Shown here piece by piece: positions 7,620 through 15,464 of a stretch of 15,762 nt of DNA; the stretch's first letter is position 1, and each line of letters begins with the position of its first letter. Position numbers and translations under genes: made by a program. Source of the stretch: Campylobacteraceae bacterium (GTDB lineage: Bacteria > Campylobacterota > Campylobacteria > Campylobacterales > Sulfurovaceae); the NCBI GenBank assembly GCA_027079365.1, contig JALWVW010000227.1, forward strand, positions 1 through 15,762. The letters are read 5' to 3'. The notes under the pieces are model-generated. The model was not told where the DNA came from. It searched no databases and worked only from the letters and a program-made list of their open reading frames with translations.

Positions 7620-9191
7620 ATGCTTAGTAATAGACCTCTCATAAGTGCACTACTGTTTGGGATGTTCCCTGTTGCATTCTATCTGCTTGACTTTATCAAC
7701 TACTCCAGAGCGGGGAAACTGCTTATCACCGGCATGGCTACAATAGGGCTACTCTCTGCTCTTGCCGAAAAATATCGCTCTTCTCTGCCCAGATGGCTAC
7801 TCTTTTTTGTCTCCCTCGTACTGTTTGCCAACCTTAGTTTTCATGCGGGTATGAGAGACATATTTGGTGTAGCCCAGGATGAGATGATGATTATGAAATC
7901 CATACTTTCTACGGACGGACAGGAGAGTTATGAGTTTTGGCTACAGTACAAGCCCTATCTCATCAAGCACCTTCTGATCTTTGTTTTCTCTTTTGGCCTC
8001 TTTTATTTACTAGCACTCAAGCCCAGTGCCAAGAAACAACATATCCCCATTAGCACGACCATACTCTCCTTCTGGATACTATTTTTTGTTGTCGGACATC
8101 TGGAAAAGTCTATTCGAAGAGGCAATCCTTTCGTCTATTTTCCTCATTTTTACAATGAATATAGACAGGAGCTTACCGAACTGAAACAGCTCGATCACCT
8201 GCTTCAGTCAAACCAGACAGACAGCGCTCTCTCTGGGGTAAAATATTATGGAAAAGATCCCAAGAATACGGTAGTATGGGTGATTGGAGAGAGCAGTACC
8301 AGGCATAACTGGTCACTCTACGGCTACGGCAGAGAGACCACACCTCTAATCGACAGTATCCAGCGTGAACTTCTGGTATTCGACCACATCCTAGCAGCGG
8401 CACCTATCACCATCCCTGCCTTTGAACGCATGCTTACCCCTGCGACAAAGGCAGACCCTGAGCGATGGAAAAAAGAGCCCAGTGTCCTGCAAATTGCCAA
8501 AAAGGCAGGCTACCACACCTACTGGATATCCAACCATACCACTGATGCCCATAATGGTATCACTACTCTCTTTGCTAGACAGGCAGATGAAGTTTATATC
8601 ACCAACAAAGGCAAAGCCAGAGGAGAAGGATCTTATGATGCTTCTGTACTCCCTGCCTATCAAAAAGCCCTGCAAGACCCTTATGACAAAAAGCTCATAC
8701 TCGTACACCTGCTGGGATCGCACCCGGCATACAATTTCAGATACCCCGACAGCTATGCCAAGTTTACAGGTAATTTTGATGACGAGGTAGCCAAAAGTCT
8801 GGAAAAAAGAGGGAGAGCCAAATGGGCCATAGCATTCAGGAACTTCTACGACAACTCGGTACTCTATGGAGATTATATCAGATATACTCTGCTTGAGAAG
8901 CTACAGCAAAGTCCCGATGCGGCACATGCTGCATGGATCTATCATCCTGATCATGGCGAGGATGTCTGTCATCATACCAATTTCTCAGGACATAATAAGC
9001 ACGCTATAGAGCAGTGGGAGATTCCCATGCTTGTGTGGTCGCCAGTCAAAATGAAAGGCAATACCAAGAGAGAATACAGACTAGACGAGATAGAAAGTAC
9101 TATTTTGGGTCTCTTGAAAATATCAAGCAGGTATTATCATCCAGACCAAGATATACTCATAAAAAATAGTGCTATTCATGACACAAATTAA
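7620..9191 (+). CDS. Phosphoethanolamine transferase-like membrane sulfatase-fold protein (CptA/EptC-like)
   Basis: A 523-residue protein with about five N-terminal membrane helices (roughly 8-26, 34-50, 57-76, 114-133, 145-160) and a periplasmic alkaline phosphatase/sulfatase-fold domain from about residue 215. Active-site motifs: VIGESSTRHNWSLYGYGRETTP (Glu224), AAPITIPAF (Thr264, the likely nucleophile that carries phosphoethanolamine), PDHGED (Asp444, His445) and SGHNKH (His458). These fit a zinc enzyme moving phosphoethanolamine from phosphatidylethanolamine to LPS or another envelope acceptor. It resembles the E. coli EptB/EptC (CptA) branch more than EptA and lacks the disulfide cysteines of EptA. 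The acceptor cannot be told from sequence. It follows ccoS after 5 nt with no strong ribosome site, so it may be read with ccoIS. Its 3' end overlaps the opposing gene by 20 bp. Confidence 0.8.
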   Translation: MLSNRPLISALLFGMFPVAFYLLDFINYSRAGKLLITGMATIGLLSALAEKYRSSLPRWLLFFVSLVLFANLSFHAGMRDIFGVAQDEMMIMKSILSTDGQESYEFWLQYKPYLIKHLLIFVFSFGLFYLLALKPSAKKQHIPISTTILSFWILFFVVGHLEKSIRRGNPFVYFPHFYNEYRQELTELKQLDHLLQSNQTDSALSGVKYYGKDPKNTVVWVIGESSTRHNWSLYGYGRETTPLIDSIQRELLVFDHILAAAPITIPAFERMLTPATKADPERWKKEPSVLQIAKKAGYHTYWISNHTTDAHNGITTLFARQADEVYITNKGKARGEGSYDASVLPAYQKALQDPYDKKLILVHLLGSHPAYNFRYPDSYAKFTGNFDDEVAKSLEKRGRAKWAIAFRNFYDNSVLYGDYIRYTLLEKLQQSPDAAHAAWIYHPDHGEDVCHHTNFSGHNKHAIEQWEIPMLVWSPVKMKGNTKREYRLDEIESTILGLLKISSRYYHPDQDILIKNSAIHDTN

Positions 9192-10737
9192 GATCTTCAT
9201 CTATACCACCATCTAAGGACTCTATGCCAGCACATCCAAGCATAGAGTGATATAGCTGGTCATGCGTTACCTTCGCATCCAGTGATATTTTTTCGATATT
9301 TTTTCTAAAACTCTTTACCTCTCTGCCTTTGCTATACTTCTGTGAAAACCAAAACATAAATGGTATCATAAACTGCTCTTGTGGGGCTACCTCTCTTGGC
9401 TTGCCGTGAAAGTAATAGCCATTTTCCCCCAATGATTCGCCATGGTCAGAAAGATACACCAGCATGGCAGGCTTGCTTGAAAGCATCTCTATGACCGATG
9501 AGATGAAGTTATCAATAGCTACAATCGTATTGTCATAGGCATTGATAAGCTCTTTTTTACTGCACTGTGCCACATCTGCATTGGTGCAGGCGGGCTTATA
9601 AAGTTCCTGAGATGGGTCAATACGATCAAAGTAGCTCTGATGAGACCCCAGTGTATGTATAATGATCAGTTTTTTTCCACCTTTATAGGAGTCTATCGCC
9701 TTTTTTATATATGGTAGCAGTGATCTATCCCTGGTACCGCTTTGCTGCTCCCTGACAATAGCATACTTGGACAGAAGCTTGTCGTAGCCCAAGTAGTGGT
9801 AAAAAGCATTGAGCGTCTGAAGAGAGTATATCTCTACTCTATACCCCAACGATCTGAAGATATTTGAGAAGGCTGCATCATTGACATTGTTGCTTTTGTC
9901 CTTGCACGCCAAAGGGGAGAACATATAGTTCACAGAACGAAGTGTCAGCGTGTCACATGAGCGTGCATGACGAAAACTATAAAGACCCTTTTGATGATCG
10001 AGTCGGGGAGTCGTATCTCTATCATAACCATTCAGCCCAAAATGGTCTCCCCTGCTGGACTCACCAACAATCAAAACAATCAGTTGGGCATTGTCTGGAT
10101 ATTTGTCTTTGTAGTTTTTTGAAATTTTTTGAAATTTTTTATATTTCCGAGTCAATATCTTCCGTGCACCCAAAGCCTTTTTGTACGCATAGATGATGTC
10201 CAGTGGAGAAAAACTCCCTATCGCCTGCACCTGCTTATAGTCTCTTATCTGCCCTTTTGCTCGGTATGTGTAGCCTTGTAGATAAGCTACCAGTCCTATC
10301 AATACCACTGTGCCACCCAACGCACTCAAAGAGACCTTAAGGACACTCTTGTGGAATCGCATCCTAAAGATAACCAGCATAGGCAAAAATGCTGTCAACG
10401 CTAGCCATAGAAATAGTGGCACAGAAAGCATCTCCGTAGTCAAGGACACATCGTTTATCAAACCGCTCAAGACAATATCCTCTGTCACTGTAGCATGGTA
10501 TCTCCACTTAAAGAATATGGTAACTGCCCCGATCCACACACTCGTTATAGCAAAAAGCTTAAGCAGGTGCTGGCTAAACATACCCACAAGCAACAGCGCG
10601 AAGAGAAAGAGAAGCGCCGGTAAAATAGACAGGTAGATCTGCTCCACACTTTGATTACTCACACAATTAAGTACAAACAGGTACAGAGTAGTTACCATAC
10701 TCAGCACCACAGTGGTAGCTATATTTTTATTCGGCAT
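9172..10737 (-). CDS. eptA: EptA-type phosphoethanolamine transferase
   Basis: A 521-residue inner-membrane enzyme predicted to add phosphoethanolamine to lipid A (or a related acceptor), which in the EptA family raises resistance to cationic peptides. About five membrane helices (to residue 155) precede a linker and a sulfatase-fold catalytic domain. Key residues are VGESSRGDHFGLNGYDRDTTP (Glu226), SCDTLT with Thr263 as the likely nucleophile, YLSDHGESLGENGYYFHG (Asp431, His432, His444), and MFSPLAC. Cysteines 261/278 and 384/392 probably form the disulfides typical of EptA. It is the last gene of the lpxL-msbA-waaL operon and overlaps waaL by 11 nt. The linker (about 198-212) is lysine-rich and encoded by a 10-bp tandem repeat. 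The symbol is by family; acceptor specificity is not shown. Confidence 0.85.
   Translation of the reverse strand: MPNKNIATTVVLSMVTTLYLFVLNCVSNQSVEQIYLSILPALLFLFALLLVGMFSQHLLKLFAITSVWIGAVTIFFKWRYHATVTEDIVLSGLINDVSLTTEMLSVPLFLWLALTAFLPMLVIFRMRFHKSVLKVSLSALGGTVVLIGLVAYLQGYTYRAKGQIRDYKQVQAIGSFSPLDIIYAYKKALGARKILTRKYKKFQKISKNYKDKYPDNAQLIVLIVGESSRGDHFGLNGYDRDTTPRLDHQKGLYSFRHARSCDTLTLRSVNYMFSPLACKDKSNNVNDAAFSNIFRSLGYRVEIYSLQTLNAFYHYLGYDKLLSKYAIVREQQSGTRDRSLLPYIKKAIDSYKGGKKLIIIHTLGSHQSYFDRIDPSQELYKPACTNADVAQCSKKELINAYDNTIVAIDNFISSVIEMLSSKPAMLVYLSDHGESLGENGYYFHGKPREVAPQEQFMIPFMFWFSQKYSKGREVKSFRKNIEKISLDAKVTHDQLYHSMLGCAGIESLDGGIDEDLNLCHE
10115..10140. repeat. 10-bp tandem repeat in the eptA-like gene
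   Basis: The unit GAAATTTTTT occurs twice in full (10121-10140) after a partial unit TTTTTT (10115-10120). On the coding strand this gives three A6 runs and encodes the KKFQKISK part of the linker. A gain or loss of one unit would shift the frame. Confidence 0.8.
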
Positions 10738-11911
10738 GGCTCTTTTTGCCTATCGTTTGATGCAATAAAAATGCCAACATTACCACAAAAAAAGCTGTCT
10801 CATACTCATACCCAAACAGCGTATGACTCAAACCCAATAAAATATACCCTGCTATAAACATTACACCAGCTCTTGCCGATACAGAATTTTTGTAATTTTT
10901 CAAAAAGAGAAACAGTGGAAATAGAAACAGTGCCCAAAGAGATATGAAACCAAGAATACCTGCGTTCACCAGATTGGTCAAAGATTCATCATGGAGATGC
11001 CATCTACCCAAAAAGTGCTTTTGGGTTAAGGCATCCTGGCTCACATACCTTGCCGCTGCACTACCGCAATTATGATACCCATATCCTATCAGAGGAGAAT
11101 CTTTAAAGGCCTTCCATCCGCCTTTGTACATATCCAGCCTTTGACCAAAAGAACTGTTGCTGTTTTGGGCTTCTTTGTTCACAGAGAGTATTCTACCTGT
11201 TATTGTATGCGAGAAATACAAATTAGTGCCCAAGGAGACTAGCAGAAACAGAACAATGGTACGCAAGTTTCTTTGCTGATGGCTCTTTAGCATGAGTATG
11301 ACGTAAATAGCAAGTAGCAATATCAAGGCCGCCAAAGAGCCCCGTGAAGCAGACATCACAATGGCTGTCACACCCCATATGGCTGCAGCAATACTAAACC
11401 AAAAGTCCTGTTTTCTCTCTACTGAAATATTTATGATAGAAAAAAAGAGCATCAACACCGACAAATCTCCAAATGTATTGTAGTTGTACATACCGGAAAA
11501 ATGTCCCCTTCCACTTGCCATGATAAAGCCTGACAAGGCAATCATGCCCGCTATCACAGACCCTGCTTTAAAACTTTTAAGCAATACCTCCGTAGAAACA
11601 TTTACCTGGCTTATCGTCAAAGCAATAAAAGGTGCAAACAGAAAATACGATATCCTACTCAAATGTGTCCATGCATTGGTAGACTCGTTGGATACCAAAA
11701 CCGAAAGAAACATCACCATAAAGTACCCTACACTCAGCCAAGAAAGCATCTTGGTTTCGCTAATGAAAAAAGGGTTTATTTTTTTCTTGACCGCTATATA
11801 AATACCCATCATAGCTAAGAGTGCAAAGAGTATGATTGCCAAAGGTTTGATGGTCAATAATATTACCGGGAACAGTAGAAAGAGAAAAGTTGCTATCTTA
11901 TTAAATACCAT
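10727..11911 (-). CDS. waaL: O-antigen ligase-like polytopic membrane protein (WaaL family)
   Basis: A 394-residue protein of roughly ten to twelve membrane helices with the Wzy/WaaL pattern. MSASRGSLAALILL carries a conserved Arg (190). A large periplasmic loop (about 232-312) holds QRLDMYKGGWKAFKDSPLIGYGYHN, with Arg258, and then WHLHDESLTNLVNAGILGF, where the His (305 or 307) matches the catalytic His of the ligases. The family moves an undecaprenyl-linked glycan onto lipid A-core at the periplasmic face. A Wzy polymerase or protein glycan ligase would look similar; position next to msbA and lpxL favours LPS or LOS. The start overlaps the msbA stop by one base (TAATG), and the 3' end overlaps the eptA-like gene by 11 nt. 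No glycosyltransferases are in the window. Confidence 0.75.
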   Translation of the reverse strand: MVFNKIATFLFLLFPVILLTIKPLAIILFALLAMMGIYIAVKKKINPFFISETKMLSWLSVGYFMVMFLSVLVSNESTNAWTHLSRISYFLFAPFIALTISQVNVSTEVLLKSFKAGSVIAGMIALSGFIMASGRGHFSGMYNYNTFGDLSVLMLFFSIINISVERKQDFWFSIAAAIWGVTAIVMSASRGSLAALILLLAIYVILMLKSHQQRNLRTIVLFLLVSLGTNLYFSHTITGRILSVNKEAQNSNSSFGQRLDMYKGGWKAFKDSPLIGYGYHNCGSAAARYVSQDALTQKHFLGRWHLHDESLTNLVNAGILGFISLWALFLFPLFLFLKNYKNSVSARAGVMFIAGYILLGLSHTLFGYEYETAFFVVMLAFLLHQTIGKKSHAE

Positions 11912-13647
11912 TATCTGCCACCACCCATCATAAAATTCCTCCTAAATGCTTCGCTCTTGCTCACCTCATCATACTTGCCATAGGCAACCACCCTGCCTGC
12001 CTCCAAGACGATCACTTTGTTGCACATTTCGATCGTGGCAAGCCTGTGCGCTATGATGATGCTTGTCTTTTCTCTCATGGTTCTCTCCAGACTTTGCTGG
12101 AGCATGCTCTCTGTATTGGCATCCAGTGCAGAGGTAGCCTCGTCTAGCACAAAAAGAGATCCACCTTTGTAAATAGCTCTGGCCAAGGCAATTCTTTGGC
12201 GCTGTCCTCCTGAGAGTCTGTTACCAAATTCGCCTGCTATCGTCTGGTCTGCCCGTGGCAACTGATCTATGAAGCCACACTGGGCCTTATCCTTGGCTGT
12301 TTTATACTGCTGTGCATCCCACGCCTCTCCATAGAGGATATTCTCCTGAACCGTAGTATTAAAGATACCTGCACTCTGGTTGACATAAGAAATCTCTCCT
12401 CTAAGAGAACTGATGGTATATGCCTCCTGCTGTCTGCCATTTATCCCTATGCTACCACTTGAAGGCCTTGCCAAACCAAACAATAGAGAGATCAAACTGC
12501 TCTTGCCTGCACCACTCTTGCCTACGATAGCGACCCTGTCTCCCTCCTCTATCTCAAAAGTAATATCCTCCAATATCACCGTATCATCTATGCTATACCC
12601 AATAGTGTCAAAGCTAATTCGTTTTATCTGCTCCACTTGAGTGGCACCTTCCGTCAAGCGTTCCTTTGGTAGCGAGAGGATTCCTTCTACTCTCTCTATG
12701 TAACCGTTAAGCATATATAGCACAATGTAATTCTGTGTGAGATTTTTGATCGGCGCATACAGCATCATCAGTGCCACCATAAACGCAAAGAAGTCTCCCG
12801 GTGTCATACTCCCCTCTATGACAAAATGTCCTCCTACATAGATTACTACAGCAATCGCTGTCGCAACAAAGAACTCCATAAACGGAGAGGAGAGCAGCTG
12901 ATACTTCGCCAACTTGACTTGAAAGTTCTCATAGCGATTTAAAAACTTGGAAAAAAGCCCTGCTTCATAGGCCTGACGATTATAGACTTTTACCAGGTCA
13001 AAATGATTTAGAGACTCATTGATACGGTTTGACATTTCAGAGATCATTATCTCAGAGCTGCTAGTATGACGCTTAACACCTCTGCCCAATAGCTTCACAG
13101 GCACCACCATCAATATGCCTATACCTATCGCATAAAGAGAGAGTCTCCAGTCACTATAGAGAATAACAACAATCAGGGCGACAATCGTCAAAAAACTGAT
13201 GATCAATTGTGGTATGGTTTTGGCTATCGTATTTTGGATATTGAGTGCTGTCTGGATGATCATGGCATTGATATCTCCCGTAGTAAGTCCCTTGACCGCA
13301 GCATACTCTGCATCAACCAGCCTAAAAAACATACTTTCTCGAAGCGTGTTGGCGACCCCCACACCTACCCGTGTCATCAGATAGCTACTCGCAAAACGCG
13401 ACAGCCCTCTGAGCAGGAAAAGAGTGATGACGACCAAAGGCAGTACGACCAGCATCCTCTCGTCTTTGGCAATAAAAATATCATTAAGAATGTATTTAAA
13501 AATATAGGCACTCAATGCACTGGTCACCGCTACCAAAATCATGGATATTGCAATAATCAAAAAATATTTTTTATATTTGAGTAGGTAGGGAAGCAGAAAC
13601 TTCACACTATACCATACATCTTTGGATGCCAAGTTTTTATGTTTCAA
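11911..13647 (-). CDS. msbA: MsbA-like lipid A-core flippase, ABC half-transporter (TTG start)
   Basis: An ABC exporter half-molecule, working as a dimer in the inner membrane, predicted to flip lipid A-core. From the TTG at 13647 it has 578 residues. Six membrane helices lie within residues 1-310, and the nucleotide-binding domain has Walker A GKSGAGKSS (376-384), Q-loop YVNQS (Gln424), signature RLSGGQRQR (LSGGQ 478-482), Walker B LFVLDEATSAL (498-508) and H-loop AHRLAT (His534). The frame also has an ATG at 13686, but that start would overlap lpxL by 43 nt; the TTG is preceded by AAGGAGAT 6 nt away and overlaps the lpxL stop as TTGA. Assignment to MsbA rather than a generic lipid exporter rests on the lpxL and waaL neighbours. 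Confidence 0.85.
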   Translation of the reverse strand: MKHKNLASKDVWYSVKFLLPYLLKYKKYFLIIAISMILVAVTSALSAYIFKYILNDIFIAKDERMLVVLPLVVITLFLLRGLSRFASSYLMTRVGVGVANTLRESMFFRLVDAEYAAVKGLTTGDINAMIIQTALNIQNTIAKTIPQLIISFLTIVALIVVILYSDWRLSLYAIGIGILMVVPVKLLGRGVKRHTSSSEIMISEMSNRINESLNHFDLVKVYNRQAYEAGLFSKFLNRYENFQVKLAKYQLLSSPFMEFFVATAIAVVIYVGGHFVIEGSMTPGDFFAFMVALMMLYAPIKNLTQNYIVLYMLNGYIERVEGILSLPKERLTEGATQVEQIKRISFDTIGYSIDDTVILEDITFEIEEGDRVAIVGKSGAGKSSLISLLFGLARPSSGSIGINGRQQEAYTISSLRGEISYVNQSAGIFNTTVQENILYGEAWDAQQYKTAKDKAQCGFIDQLPRADQTIAGEFGNRLSGGQRQRIALARAIYKGGSLFVLDEATSALDANTESMLQQSLERTMREKTSIIIAHRLATIEMCNKVIVLEAGRVVAYGKYDEVSKSEAFRRNFMMGGGR

Positions 13648-14537
13648 ACTTTTATCTCCTTCCAACGGTTGTAGAGCCAGAGCCATTGTTCGGGTGCCTG
13701 ATCTATCTGTGATTCTATGGCGCTATAATAAGATTGCGTCAGGAGAGAAAGCCTTGCATTCTGATCCTCGCTATGAGACTCAGGAGATACGATCGGATCC
13801 CCAACGTGAAGTGTAAAACACTCTATGCCAACCCTCTGGATAAATACAGGGACGATAGCTGGGTCATACTTCTCTTTAAGCATTGCCGGTGCTTTGGTTG
13901 CAGCAGTAGGATGTCCAAAAAAAGTAACGGGGATACCATTGGGAGGCTGAACGACCTGGTCGATCATCAGAGAGATGATTTCATCTCTCCTTAGCGCCTT
14001 GGTCAATGCAATCATAGACCCCTTATGGTCTACCATTCTACTGCCGTATCTCTGACGAAATGGGGTGATGATTCGGGTATCGATCAGACTTTGGGGGTCA
14101 TGCTTGACTACATTGACCAGCGGGAAACCACACTTACCCAAAAAAAGACCCAGCAGCTCCCAGTTGGCATAATGGGCGGTAATAAAGATCATACCATTAT
14201 TGGCATTTTTCTGTATCTGCTTTAACTTTTGGATACTTTCATCTGCATTGGTGATCGAAGCCATGATACTCATCCGCTTATTATAAAGCAGTATAGTCTC
14301 AGCCACTGTTTGAGAGAGTGCATGGTAAACTCTCTTGCCAAACTGAATTACCTCTTTCTCATTCTTTTCCGGGAATGCCCGCCTAATATTGGCATGCGTA
14401 ATCGCTACTCTTTTTGGTTTTCTTCGGTAATAGAGAGTAAGCAGCCAGCTACTGAAGCGATACACCATGCTTTTTGGCATTATTCTTCCCACGAACAGAA
14501 AGAGTTTGAAAAAATAATACATAAACTTTTGCTTCAT
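13644..14537 (-). CDS. lpxL: Lipid A late acyltransferase (LpxL/HtrB family)
   Basis: A 297-residue inner-membrane acyltransferase that adds a secondary acyl chain from acyl-ACP to a lipid A precursor on the cytoplasmic side. It has one N-terminal hydrophobic segment, then the catalytic HX4E motif AHYANWELLG (His122, Glu127), RRDEIISLMIDQ (183-194), VTFFGHPTAATKAPAML (204-220) and the family C-terminus PEQWLWLYNRWK (282-293). It is the first gene of the minus-strand LPS maturation operon. Which acyl chain and position it uses (LpxL or LpxM role) cannot be read here; the window holds only one such gene. The last bases contain the ribosome site for msbA. The start is 48 bp from the divergent exonuclease gene, with weak ribosome-site complementarity. 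Confidence 0.88.
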   Translation of the reverse strand: MKQKFMYYFFKLFLFVGRIMPKSMVYRFSSWLLTLYYRRKPKRVAITHANIRRAFPEKNEKEVIQFGKRVYHALSQTVAETILLYNKRMSIMASITNADESIQKLKQIQKNANNGMIFITAHYANWELLGLFLGKCGFPLVNVVKHDPQSLIDTRIITPFRQRYGSRMVDHKGSMIALTKALRRDEIISLMIDQVVQPPNGIPVTFFGHPTAATKAPAMLKEKYDPAIVPVFIQRVGIECFTLHVGDPIVSPESHSEDQNARLSLLTQSYYSAIESQIDQAPEQWLWLYNRWKEIKV

Positions 14538-14552
14538 CTGCCCACTTTAGTG

Positions 14553-14558
14553 TATAAT
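14553..14558 (+). promoter_or_regulatory. -10 element for the exonuclease gene
   Basis: A perfect TATAAT on the plus strand. The transcript would start near 14565, giving a 5' leader of about 20 nt that contains AAGG (14576-14579) 6 nt before the ATG at 14586. No -35 box is evident. Confidence 0.55.
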
Positions 14559-14565
14559 TGATGAC

Positions 14566-14571
14566 ATTCTA
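14566..14571 (-). promoter_or_regulatory. Extended -10 element for the lpxL-msbA-waaL-eptA operon
   Basis: On the minus strand this reads TGG-TAGAAT, an extended -10, and would start a transcript near 14559, about 22 nt before lpxL. It faces the plus-strand TATAAT at 14553-14558, so the two promoters overlap head-on. Confidence 0.45.
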
Positions 14572-14585
14572 CCACAAGGCTGATG

Positions 14586-15386
14586 ATGATATGTATATTC
14601 GATTGTGAAACAATTCCCGATATTGATTTGATACACCAGACCTTTGATATCACCAAAAAGAGTGAACTTGAGAGTATCAAGGAGGCACTTGCGGTGTACG
14701 AGACACAAAAAGGCAGCACTTTTCTCCCTTTGCCTTACCATAGACTCGTCGCACTCTCTGCGGTCATTGCAGATGAGTTTGGTCGCTTTGTCAAGGTAGG
14801 CGACTTTGGTGAAGGACAGGATGACGAGGAGAGTATCATTCGTCATTTCTTCCGCTTTATCGAAGAGAAGAACCCCAAGCTCGTCTCTTTTAACGGCAGA
14901 GGTTTTGATATGCCCATGCTACTAATCCGTGCGATGAAGTACAACATCTCCTTTCCTGCCTGGTTTGACCAAAACAATCCTATGCTCAACAAAAGCAAAT
15001 GGGAAAACTATCGGCAACGATTTGCAGAGCACTTCCACATGGATCTGCTCGACTCCATGGGGAGCTTTGGTGCGGTGCGCAATCTCAAACTCGATACCCT
15101 CTGCACCATGGCAGGCATCCCCGGTAAATATGATGTCAGTGGCGACCAGGTACTCGATCTCTACTATACCGACAAGCTCAACCTCATCAAAGAGTACTGC
15201 CAGTCTGATGTCCTCAATACCTACTGGCTCTATCTCAAATATGAGCTCCTCAGAGGTGACCTCACCCTTCCCGACTACTACAGTTTCCTACAAACCATGA
15301 GAGACAACCTACCGCAACTTGGCTACCATAAGCCTTTTTCAGATGCGATAGAGCAGGAACTGGGTAAATATGAAGATTTGCAATAA
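14586..15386 (+). CDS. DEDDy 3'-5' exonuclease related to the PolB proofreading domain
   Basis: A 266-residue soluble protein of the predicted 3'-5' exonuclease family related to the exonuclease domain of DNA polymerase B. Its DEDDy motifs are complete: Exo I FDCETIPD (Asp6, Glu8), Exo II LVSFNGRGFDMPML (Asp108) and Exo III EYCQSDVLNT with Tyr204 and Asp208. It has no polymerase domain, so it probably trims DNA or RNA alone; the physiological substrate is unknown. Two adjacent ATGs exist (14583 and 14586). I prefer 14586 because AAGG at 14576-14579 is 6 nt away instead of 3. It is transcribed divergently from lpxL and followed by a separate promoter for hisH, so it looks monocistronic. Confidence 0.85.
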   Translation: MICIFDCETIPDIDLIHQTFDITKKSELESIKEALAVYETQKGSTFLPLPYHRLVALSAVIADEFGRFVKVGDFGEGQDDEESIIRHFFRFIEEKNPKLVSFNGRGFDMPMLLIRAMKYNISFPAWFDQNNPMLNKSKWENYRQRFAEHFHMDLLDSMGSFGAVRNLKLDTLCTMAGIPGKYDVSGDQVLDLYYTDKLNLIKEYCQSDVLNTYWLYLKYELLRGDLTLPDYYSFLQTMRDNLPQLGYHKPFSDAIEQELGKYEDLQ

Positions 15387-15397
15387 GGCTATTTGGA

Positions 15398-15403
15398 TAT
15401 AAT
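15398..15403 (+). promoter_or_regulatory. -10 element upstream of hisH
   Basis: A perfect TATAAT within TTTGGATATAATCG, typical of Campylobacterota promoters. The transcript would begin near 15410, giving a leader of about 50 nt that contains two tiny ORFs before hisH. Confidence 0.55.
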
Positions 15404-15423
15404 CGCGGTACTATTATTTTAAA

Positions 15424-15464
15424 ATGAGAAATAAACCATGAGAATAAAACGAGTACTATCATGA
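15424..15464 (+). other. Two tiny overlapping leader ORFs before hisH (speculative)
   Basis: ATG at 15424 opens a 5-codon ORF (MRNKP) whose TGA (15439-15441) overlaps the ATG at 15438. That opens an 8-codon ORF (MRIKRVLS) whose TGA (15462-15464) overlaps the hisH ATG at 15461. Both junctions are ATGA. There is no run of His codons, so this is not a classical attenuator peptide. The pattern may be chance. Confidence 0.25.

Noticed and set aside
8422..8790. 122-codon plus-strand frame inside the CptA/EptC-like gene
   Set aside because: It has no recognisable motif, is out of frame with a well-supported gene, and its composition is that of a shifted reading of the same DNA.
11779..11785. T7 run in the waaL-like gene as a phase-variation tract
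   Set aside because: Runs of this length are common in AT-rich coding DNA and there is no flanking repeat structure to make it stand out.
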